64,000 bases of DNA, taken from the NCBI GenBank assembly GCA_949825025.1, contig OX463782.1, forward strand, positions 29,428,759 to 29,492,758. The letters run 5' to 3'. The notes below the pieces were generated by a model. That model had not been told where the DNA came from. It did not search any database and worked only from the letters and a program-made list of their open reading frames with translations. The first letter of the stretch is position 1. Every line of letters starts with the position of its first letter. Of this stretch, positions 11,701 to 23,700 are shown one piece after another. A program made the translations under genes and the position numbers. Origin of the DNA: Siphlonurus alternatus. Lineage: Eukaryota > Arthropoda > Insecta > Ephemeroptera > Siphlonuridae.

Positions 11701-14700
11701 GATATATTTTTATTGCATATTTGAATATTTGAGCCTCGATTTACGTATTATTAATCACATCATCAAACTTTTAATATTTTTTTAACCCTTTAATTACATC
11801 ACCATTAATCGTGCTGCAATTAAACGCTGTGACGTCACAGTCATGTAACGTCTTTCCTTGCTTGTTAATATTTATATGACTTTGAAGTCAAAGCGTTTTA
11901 TCAGTACGATTTTAAGGGTATTAAGAAGAGAAAAAAGTTTAAATAATTTACAATATACAATGGAACTCTGACATTTTTATGTAATTTTAGTAAACTCGCT
12001 TCTTGGTGCTGGAATTTATGTTCTGTTACTGTTGCTTTGTTTATAAACATGGTAACAGTATTCAGCATTTTTTTAAAAAAATAATTACGAAAATTTCAGG
12101 TTATATCAATTAATTACAAATTTATAAGACGATGATTTGAGAAATACAAGTAAATTAATTAACATCATGCGAAAGCAAATGGACAAAAATTAGTAAAAGA
12201 TTGATGTTATACATTTTATTAACATATTAAAATATTGTTGGTACGTGGATAAAACTGTGGCCCGCCGGGATGGTTGCTTGAGTGCATGGCGTGAAATTCG
12301 TGGCTCGTCTCGCGGTGCTCGAAGCGTGACGCGGGCAACAGGTTGGTTGCAGCGTCGTGACGACTTCCGTTTGCTCCTCAGTCTCAACCGCGCGTGCTCT
12401 AGCAAGGTAGTGACTTCTTAAAGCTGCACACCTGACTATAGAACCCTGAGGAACCCCTGACCAAACTGTCGAAAGTTTAACTAAATTTGGTGCTCAATGG
12501 TGCTCATTGTGTTGTGATATTTTATGAAGTTTAAAAGAATGACTCAACTTAAAAATATAATTATTATAAAGTGAAGATTTCTTAATTAATGTAAATAATA
12601 ATTATAGATCGTTCTAATTAAGAAATTAATTAAGTGAAGATTTATTTAATTTTGTGAAATTTTTTTGATGTGTTGATCTAAAAATGCAATTAATTTTCAT
12701 TGAACTGTCACATTAGATTCGTATCTCAATTCAGAGGTGCGAATCTTGAGTTATGTTGTGTTGGTCCACTGATGGAGCCGATTGAACTCGACTCTCTGGA
12801 AATTCATATGACTTATGATCTCAACGATGAAAATGATGTAAGTCAATTAAATTTTTGTTTCATATTATGTTTACCAAGTAAAGTCGATTTCTATTTTTCT
12901 TTTATTGTTTCATATAAATTTTGGAGGCCATGATGTCCTAATTTTTATATACAAAAATTATCCATGCATTTACATTGAACATGATAATGTTATGAAATGA
13001 CGTCACAGATTATTATTATGCGTCTAATACATAGTAGCTATTGTTTTTTTTTATATAATATATATAATATTAGAGAAAGGGAGTTCTTTTATGCCTGGTT
13101 TACCATCCGAGACACCTAATTCTTTTTCCTGCAGTAAATATAGCGGCGTTTGTTTGCAATTTTTATGTGGCAATTCAGGCAGTTATTCTGACTGACGGAT
13201 TATACTTTCGTCTTGCTACACTAAATATTGTGGTGGAACATGCCCCCTCAACATTGAAAACATGCCATTCACTTGTATACAACAATGTTATTTGCAGACC
13301 ATTCTCTAACGTGGGTGTTGACTGTTGTGTTTTTTTTATAGCTGACCGCTTATAATTAAATAGTGACCTTCAAGATTGTGACATTTCCATAGGCGGCGAC
13401 TGCTGAACACCAGGGTGAGGCAGAGGGCGAGTCGCGTTTGTGTCTTGCGCGCAGCGGTCTGCGCACCCTACCGGCGCAACTTTTGTCCGGCCCTCGACTC
13501 ACAGTTCTTGATCTCCGAGATAACCTCTTGGCAGAACTACCAGACGACATCTGGAAGTTGCAGGGGTGAGTGACGTCACAGAATATTTGAGGTCTGCATA
13601 GAGGACCAAAACGAGGGTCCAACTAAATCTTTAACGAATTTAATGCAATAAAATATGGAAGAAAAATAATATTCAAAATTTAGAAAAGTAAATGAAAGAA
13701 CAATAATTCTTAGTTCTTATCATTTAGTAATAAAAGCATTATTAATGCAATATACAAAACAATTAATAATAAAAATGTGTTTGTATTGATGTATATAGGT
13801 TTTCACGGTGCGATGAAGGTTGATTGCTAAGCAGATCTCTTTCGGGAACTCCGTGGCGGGTGTGTTTCTTCTCCGTTGGTCAACGAGATCTGCCTAGCAA
13901 TCAACAAAAACGTGTTTATTTTGTAAAAGCCAAATTTATGTTTTATATACGTGGTTGTTCTTTCGTAGTTTATTAATTCTAAACTATAATTCTTCCATTT
14001 TACAATATTGCTTATTTTATTATTAATTAACTTGCTTATAAATTGCTTATTAATAATTCAAATTAAAAATGACAGTAAGCACAGTGTGGCAATCATACAA
14101 ATAAAATAAAAATAATAATGTTAATACGAAAAACTTAAGAACAATAAATCATATATGCTATACCTCATATTATATAAGAAGTGTATATTATTCATATTTA
14201 CCAATGCATGCATAAATAATAATGTATGAGTATTTCGATTTTTGTCTTTTTTTTTTTTTTTTTTTTTTCTTTGAGATAGGATCATGCACGCACACGGCTA
14301 TCACATGGAATGAAGAGTTTTCATTGTGTTTTCAAGTCTATAATATGATACTTAAAGATTGTAACTATTTCGACAATATTAGAACATTTCATTCCTCCTC
14401 ACTCTTATAATGTTATGCATATTATAGTATACCGTATATTGGTTGATTTTAAACATATATTTTTTTCTTAACTTTTATTTCAAGTTTCATAAATATTTGT
14501 AACAGTCCAGTCGTTAATTTTTTACTAAGCAAACCATAACAACATATATTATAGTTGCACATGATCTTCACATATAATGTAACAGTAATTGTTTAAACTT
14601 GCCCTAATTTTACTACATTACAGATTGCAAGTACATGTACTAATCATAAAGTTTAATTATCGGTGTTATAGACGTGTGTTACGTTATCTTGTGGTTGCAT

Positions 14701-17700
14701 CTTGAGACCGCTCGGGCCACGGTGCATCCGCCGCGCTTCCTGCCCGTCGGGTAATTGCCCCTCGCAAGTTGGAGAAAGCCGCCACCGCACGCTTGCATTA
14801 ATTAGCTAGAGAAATCTTATAGCAAAGTCAATTAAGATCCCCACATGGTGCAAGAGAAGGTGTCGTTACCTGACAATGTCAATTAAAAAATCACCAACAT
14901 GGAACATATTAAGATGATTTAGGTCAGAATATTCGATTGTGAGAAAAACGGGATGGGGTGAACCGCATAATAACAATAATAATGTAGTTGTGGTAAGCAA
15001 GCTATCATATTGCCAATAATAATAGAAACCAACCATGGGAAAAACTATATAATATAAAAAAACACCATGAAGACATTCATTTGAAAAATAATGTATCCAT
15101 CTCGGGTTCCAAGAAAAGTTATATATGGTCTGCATGGAAGCATGCAATTTTCAATTATAAAAAATATGCGAGCAAATTTTTTTTTTCTCCTGGCTCGATT
15201 GCAATGTTTACTCGACGTCAAATGAAGCGTAGTAAAAAAAATATTAGTGATCGCTTGAAGTATTTCTCCTTCCCCCAATGAATCGGTGCTCAGTGATTTC
15301 AGGTAGCAATCCCCCTAACTAAGACGTCGGTTTCAGGCTGTAATCCCCCCTAACTAAGACGTCGGTTTCAGGCTGTAATATAATCCCCCCTAACTAAGAC
15401 GTCGGTTTCAGGCTGTAATATAATCCCCCCTAACTAAGACGTCGGTTTCAGGTTGTAATCCCCCCTAACTAAGACGTTGGTTTCAGGTTGCAGTCCCCCC
15501 TAACTGAGACGTTGATTTCAGGTTGCAGGAGATGCGGCTGGACCGCAATGCTCTGCGCGAGCTGCCCCCCGGTCTGGTGCGACTGCGCGACCTCCACACA
15601 CTCTCCGCCACGCAGAACCGACTGTCCTCACTACCCTCGGGCCTGCTCGGACACATGCCAGCGCTCCGGGCACTCGTGAGTACCACCTACCTGTCCGGAC
15701 TTGAGAGTGACTGACCAGGGGGAAGACTGCTTTGATATGTTTTCTACGCTTAGACTGAAAAGAAGAGGGAAAAATATTTTTAAATTCACATTTTATATTT
15801 AAATTTGAAAACTTTTCTGTAATTTATTGCAAAAATAATCAACTGATATTAAATTCGAGCAAGTAAAAATTTGGTAAATTCTTTTATTTATTATTTAATT
15901 ACATTCGAAACAAATCAGATATTTCGATATTATTATTTATGTAAAATGATAAATCAATCTAACAATTTAATTTGATTTTATAATAATTACAATGATTAAA
16001 CCATCAGATGATGATGATTTGAGATTTATTAATGGTAGAATAATGCGTGCTCCTCGGTCCAAAGCAGAACGATACATTAATTATCGTGAGTGCAGGTAAC
16101 ATGCAAAGTGATAAGAAACACCGCTACCTTCAACCCACCAAGCGCTCGGCCGTGAGACCAACAACGTTATTATAAAATATTCTCTGCTATCTGTCGGGTA
16201 TTAATTAAGCCACTAATGCAATTGTTTCAACTGTTTAATGTAACGGGGCATTTGAACAAATTGAAATGTTGAATTTAATTAAAAATAGACTTGTTATTTG
16301 TTTATTTTTTTCAATATTAAAACTACTTGTGTACTTTTATTTATTTGTATTTGGTTATTAAATCCAATACAGTATACAGTAGATATTATATATGATATTT
16401 ATGATTTAAATTATTGCTTTATAATTTTAATCAAATACAGAAATTACTCTTTCAATTCTAAATATTCATAAAGTAATTTTTATATTATAAATTTTTCAAT
16501 CTTAAATATCATAGGCTCAAAATCTATTTCTGAAAGCTACAAGAAGTTCGGCTGAACAGATTCTGACATACAAATCTGTCCAAGTACCAAATAAAAGAGC
16601 AAAGCTACAGACTTTTGATGTCGTTTTGAAAAGAGGATTTAAATGCTTAAATTTCACGATTCGCTGACTTGCTTGCGTCATGCGTGGTTTCACTGTACTT
16701 GGAAATGAAAGAATGAATCAGAAAAGAATCGAGGTGGATTTTATTGCTTGTAACACTGAAGTCAAAGTAAAGTTTCTTTGTACTTTTTTTTTGTAATCTC
16801 TTGTTGAAAATGCAAATTTATAATTATTTTAATAATTTACACAAGGACAATGTAACAAAAAGATGGCTCAACTTGCAGCTGACGATATTTTTGTATGCAA
16901 AAGTTGACATAAATGTATGCAAATGTACACTTTCTTTTTTTAGAATTGTCTGACCGTCGACAAACGTCAAAATCTTGATAATTTATGTAACTTTTCGTCC
17001 GACTTCCTCTGTCCAATTTAATCAGATCGAATTTGTGATATCGTCAGGTTATAAATGTGCTTATCTCTTCCTAGCGATAACGTTTATAACATGTAATGTT
17101 GTAATAAGAAAGTCAGCCTTACATCATTGTAAATATTATGTAACTATTATTCAGGAAAATAAATATACAGATTCTAGAACGAGATCCTAAATTTAATCTA
17201 AATAAAATTTTCAATAAATTCGAATGAAATTTATTTGTTATGCAAAATAAATAAAATTACCAATAAAGATGAGCTTTCCTGCTACAATGTTAATATTTTT
17301 ACAGAGTCTGCACAGCAATCTGCTGGAGGCGGCTGCGGTGAGTGCGGCTGCCCAGAAGCCCCGGAGGCCTGAGGGTGGGGGTGGAGTGGGGGCGGGCAGC
17401 AGCGGGGGCGAGGAAGAGTTGGAGGAAGCACGTGTCCTGGGGCCTCTTAGCCACGTGGACCTTCGGCACAACGCGCTCAGCGGCTCCATCGTGCTTGCAG
17501 ACTATGGAGTGAGTACAGTCTGTAATATTGATTTAAAATCTTTAAATGGACGGAGGGTGGCCATGAAGGATTTTCAGAGAGAAAGAATTGTACAGTTTAT
17601 AATGAGTTATATTATATTACATTAATTTTTTCACAATTTTTTAGCATTAAAAAAAAAAATCCTCAAAATCTCAAAATAAGTAGCATTCCATTCATCAAAT

Positions 17701-20700
17701 TTGACGATTACATTTTAGCAATTTATTACATGATTTTACCTTTGGATTTCAATTTTTAAATCCATATAATATTGATATCCTTTATCGTTAGATACATTTC
17801 ATGCACACTGCAGATTTCCTTGTTTCGCGGTCTATCCCTGCCTAACTTCCTTGTTTCGTGGTCTATCCCTGCCTAATTTCCTTGTTTCGCGGTCTATCGC
17901 TGCCTAACGTCCTTGTTTCGCGGTCTGACCCTGTCTGACGTGACGCAGGCTCTGACGTCACTGGACGTGAGCCACAACCGCGTGCAGAGCCTCGACCTGG
18001 CGGCGCTCGAGCAGCTGCGCAGACTGCACTGCTCCAGCAACGAGCTGCGACATCTGGCGCTCAGTGGCCGCAGCCTCGAGGTGCTCGTGGCGCCACACAA
18101 TCGTGAGTGCAGACAATTTTCGCCTTGGAGAATTTCCGTTTGCAGCCCATGTTAATCACTGGTATGATCTGTGATATAATCTGATTAATAAGACTGCAAA
18201 CGGTAATTTTTCATGGCGACGAGTGTACCTCGAAGTAGTCATGCATTACTCCCCCATCCAAAAAAAATTCCACAATTAATTTAAATTATAGAAGAAATTC
18301 GTAATAAATAAAGCAATGGATCAATGATATATATTATTTTATGAATAAATCTTAAAATAATGCAGGTAACCTCAACAAAAATTGACATCATTTCATGCAT
18401 TGAGAAATAATGTTTGGGGTAAATACAGATGCGTTTACCTAAACCATGTCAGTAGTAATGTTAATTTGAATAATCCATCAGAATAACAAGCTGGGTTACA
18501 TAATTTTCCAGATCAGCAAATGTACAATCATTATTTCTGTGTTCATATTCGTGACATATTATGCCATAATTTCAATTTGAAAAGTGTTTACTTTTCTCTT
18601 ACCTATTTTCTAGCTTGATATTCAAATTTAAGACGACTTTTCTATAATTTTTTTATGTATTATTACAGTAATGCATTAAAAATAAGTGCATTACTTGTGA
18701 TTTAAATTTAATATAATATTTTTTTATTTTTTGTATTATGGTGAGACTAATTTTTTTTTTTTTTTTATGCATATAAAATGCATTCATTAATTGATAAAAT
18801 AACAAGCATCACAGATAATATATTATATATAAAATATACTTTAAAAAAAATGATCTAATTGTTGTTATTTTCCTGCAGGTTTACAGCTTGTTCAAGTCGA
18901 TCCAGCTCCTACTAGACTGCAAGAACTTGACCTCTCTCGGTGAGTGCAAACACGTGTTCAACCAAATTTCAAAACTGCATATTTTTAACTTCAGCTCTCA
19001 GTTAGAGACATGGTTGTCCCGAGTTGTAAAGGACACGTCAAGGTCAACTAACACGCACGTGTACAGGAACGAGCTGCTGATGGTGCCCACGTGGTTGGTG
19101 GACTGCCGTGCGCTCTGTAGTCTGGACGCCTCTCACAACCAGCTGACTGCGCTGCCCGAGACGTTACTGCAGCTGCCACACCTGCACACGCTGCAGGTAA
19201 GACCCTTTAAAGTGAATTCAATCAGTGTCTTTATAACAACAAAGAGAAGCTATGTTATATTAATCTTATGATCACTACAGGTGGGACACAACGCTCTACG
19301 GTCACTTCCAAGCGCACGTGGTCGTCCTCTGTCCCTGCAGATCCTACGTCTGCAGAGCAACGCACTCGCCGCCCTGCCACACGGTCTGCTCACCGCGTGC
19401 ACCAGGTGAGCACTAGTGACGTAACATGGGAGGGGGTACGGACTGGTCAAAGCAAAATATTGGAAATGAATCTATATATTTTTTCTTCTCTGGGCTTAAA
19501 GCTAAAAAACTCTGATTTTTTTGTTTACTTCTGACATAAAAGCAAACAACTTCTTCTCTTTATCCCTGTAGCTGTAGAAAAATTATCGATATAATAAATA
19601 TTTTTGCCTGAAATATTGCACTATAAGTTTTAGTGTTATTTTATTTTAAATCAATGTAGTAGACATACATATACGGAGGGGGCTAACGATGGTAAAGGGA
19701 GGGTCTCATTATTCCTCCTGGTGACGTCACTGGTTCACGCAGGCTGGTGGAACTGAACGTGAGCACCAACCGACTGGCAGTATTGCTGGACGAGGGTACT
19801 GGGCAGCTTCGCTCCGTGCGACGTCTGCTGGCAGCCAACAATCAGCTGGGGGACGCGGCGTTGAGGCAGATGGCGCGCATGCCAGGCCTGAGGACGCTTC
19901 ACGCGGCCCACAACAGAATCACCACGCTGCCTGAAGTGTGAGTACCTTTTAGTTTTAGTACTTGATGCCTTGATGGTGTCATGTACTGACGTCTGATCAT
20001 AAAATTAAATCATGAATAGCTTTGTACAATTGATGTTGAATTTGTTGATAAAACTACACATCACTGTCAAAAACTGATATTACTATAAAATTATTATAAT
20101 TTAGTTTAAGTTAATTGCCTAATAATTAATTAAACATAATCATAACATACCACAAAGAATTATCTTATGGATGCAATATTTTAATTCACTGAATTATTAC
20201 CATAATTGCATTTGCATATTGAAACTAGAGAAACAATAAAGCAAATATCATGCAGAGCCCAGGAGTTAATTACTGTCTCGTTGCAGGTGCATGGCCGCGT
20301 GGTGCGAGCTGCAGGAGCTGGTGCTGAGTGGCAATCAGCTGACGGCACTGCCGGACTCACTGACGAGACTCACGAGGTTGCAGGTGCTTCGTCTGCACTC
20401 CAACCAGATCCGCAGCTGCCCCGCCGTCAGTCACATGGTGGCGCTCAAGGTAAGGTCCCTCAGTGTGTAGTGAGATTGACAAGTGGCAATACAGTGCACG
20501 GAAATTACGAGGTCGTAAATATTTTTTTCTAAGCTGTATTAAGATAGTCACTAAAATTTGAAATATTTCTATAAAAATTATTATCACATGGTTTATTTTT
20601 TCTCACCTTTGACCTTGACCCGCAGGTGCTTGACCTGTCCCACAACAAGCTGGAGCAAGTTGACCTGGCCCGACTCGCGCCCCCTGGCCTGCAGTGCCTC

Positions 20701-23700
20701 GACGTTAGCTGCAACAATAGACTGCACGTGGACCCCGGGCACTTCAACTACTACCGGTAACCATTACATAGATATATCAATTATTACCGGTAAACATTAC
20801 CTAGTTATATAATCAATTACTACCGGTAAACATTACCTAGCTATAGATCGATTTTTTTGTCAATGCACTCATGGGTCAAGCTTCAGAATCTTTAGATGTA
20901 CCATCTGCGTGCAGGTATCATAATTGAGAGACCACGAGGTCGTGTGACGTCACGCCGGGACAAGCCAGACACTGACATTTGTGTGACAGTATAGGACCAC
21001 CAATTGTATGGGACCGATGGCGGCTCTCACTCTGTCGCATACCCACACCAGAACTAGCTAGGGACATCATGGCTGTACACCCTTTTTATATAGTTCACAT
21101 ATTATACCCTTGCTGGACTGTAGTAAATTATGTGACTTAAAGTCTTGCTCTACTTTCCCTTCCAGATCTCTTCTCTTAACAGAATATTGTACATAAGGCA
21201 AAAATACCATCTGCAATGTTGACCTCTGTACAAAAGTAACAAAGTATGATTACGAGTGCCTACTTGAAATAAGAACACACAACATTTCACTGCTATCCAA
21301 AGTTCTAAAGCGTATAATGAAAATAAGGAAATTTAACAATTTCTTCACTATCACACAAACCATTCAAATGGTGAAGAAATAAATTACATTACAATGATCT
21401 CACCGACCTTGTTTGACCTCTGCAGGTCGCAGCGCCCCATGAGCCTGGTGGACGTTACGGGACAGAACCGCAGCTGTCTGCCCGCCTCGCCGTACCACGA
21501 GGCCGCGGCCTGCGAGCTGCCCTGGGCACTCGGCTTCGCGGACGCCGGGGGATGGTCCAGGTAACCCTCTTGATTTTTAATTCTGTAGTTGGTCATTGAG
21601 ATGTTTGATTTGTTTATAGTATTGCAGTTTTAATAATTTCAGCACAATTTTTTTAAATCAAACCACCATTAGAGTCCATTAAGATACATATATCCTACCT
21701 ACAATTTAATAAACTTATTCTATACTATTCTAACCTCAATCCAAATGTTCTTAACATAATTTTTATTGTGAAACTTGCACGGGATCTAAATAAATTAGTC
21801 TTTCGAGTTTACAGGCATATATAAACCAGTGCAATTTTTCTTAACTCTTTTTGCTAAAATAAAACAAGTGGTACATAGATGTTATGTAATAAAAATGGTT
21901 TAAGAGCTCGTGTGATCAACGAATATAGATATAGAATTTTGATTCATCTTATATTCTCCGACCTTTTTGAAATATTATGTAAACCAGCTAACCCTTGTAT
22001 ATGCGCGCGCAGACTGCCGGTGTGCCAGCTGCGACTGCCCGGTTTCTGCAACTCGGAGGCGCTGCTGGGTGTGTTCGAGGGCCGCGGTGCGGGAGGTCCG
22101 GAGGTAGCCTCGCTGCTGGCTCGCTCGGTGCCCCGACTGCTGCTCGAGGAGAGGACCATTCCGGAGACAGCCTCCGAGTTCATGAAGTACACGCTGCTCT
22201 CCGCTCACAGGTTGGTTTAAATTTAGAGCTTAAAATACAAGCAATTGCAAGTAATGTCTTCATTTGTAAACGAGTTTGACAATTTAATGTTAAACGCTAT
22301 ATATCCAATGTTTGATGAATCATTATTTTTACAATTATTATTTAATATTTAAATTTGATTTTTATTCTGGTATACAGTATATACCAAACACCAATAAATA
22401 AATATACATTGTATGCAGTACCATTAAATTATTGAGTACGTAGCGATAAAAATGTAATTAATTACAATAGGCGAACAGAAAATAAGCAATTACTTATAAT
22501 CAATAAATATTATCTATATATTCTAGAAGGAAATTTAAAATAACCTCTTATCCTGTGCGACATCATTTTACTACATTAGACCATATGGTCAACATGTTGC
22601 ATACTATAAGCAGGAGTGTATTGCCACCATTTTTATCTGAGTGTTTGATATCATAGACACAGGTAGAAATATTTTGCTAAATTATGTCATGGAATTAAAT
22701 TTTATATATTATTTCAAATTTCATGTAGTAAATATTACTGACAAAATTGAAAAAAAGTCCCAATTAATACAATCATGAAAACAAAGGCATTACAATAAGT
22801 CTAAAGGCGCACGATTTTATTCCAGAGAGCTACGTCAGCGCGGTCAGCTGAGTGGAGCGGACGCCTCGCTGTGTCACATCGCGCGCCCTTCTCCTGCCAA
22901 GCCGTATGTCCTGAGAGTGGCCAGCGTGGGTGGGGCACGTGTGTTGCTTGCCCGTCGTGGCGGCCACGTGGCCCGGCTGACACGCACGCCACAGCTTGGA
23001 GAGGCCGCTCGCTCCCTGGGACGCAGTCAGGAGTTCCCGCTGCTCGTGCCGGACCCGTTCGTGACCGAGGTGGTGCTTGGGGAGGCAGACCAGTTTTTGC
23101 TGGTGGCCAGCGAGAGGTGAGAGCGGAGACAGACCAAGGAGGGGTATATTATAGTAGCATGTGGATGAAGGGAGCCAATCGTATATAATATATATCCCTA
23201 ATGTCACATTACTTTCAAAATGCTACGTAGGAAATTTGGTTTAAATTAACAATTGTACTCTTAAATTGTTTACTGACAAGCAAATTTACGCCAGATATTT
23301 GTTCACCTTTTTTTTTATTATAATGAGGGTTATTTATAGTATTTATACTCGAATCGGAAGAATATTGATTAAAATTGATTCCAAAGCAATTAATTTCTTT
23401 TCCTTGGTCGTACAAATATTAATTGATAAAACACACTGTCTCTTGATAAATCGGTACTGACAGCTGACGTTGCTTTTGACAAAGGCCACTGACCTACCTC
23501 CTGTTTTCAGGTTGTGGCTGCACGTAGCCGAGGAGGAGGCAGTGCGCGAGGTGGGCGCGGCGCTCGGCTGTGCTCGCGGCAGCAGCGAGGCAAACGTGGC
23601 GGCCAAGCGACTGGTGGACCTCGCGCAGAGCTACGGCTGTGGAGGTGCGGTGAGCGTGCTGGTGCTCAGTCTGCTCGGAGAAGGGTTGCGACCTTCCACA

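Noticed and set aside
12190..12405. Arginine-rich minus-strand frame
   Set aside because: Composition effect of a CpG-rich patch within a PHLPP intron; no signals around it.
12700..12933. Exon-like stretch ending at GAT|GTAAGT inside PHLPP intron 3
   Set aside because: Between the best acceptor (12734) and the donor it is 104 bases, not a multiple of three, while the flanking exons are both phase 0; it shows no LRR or PH similarity.
15296..15521. CRISPR-like array
   Set aside because: Units are contiguous without unique spacers and lie in a eukaryotic intron; it is a minisatellite.
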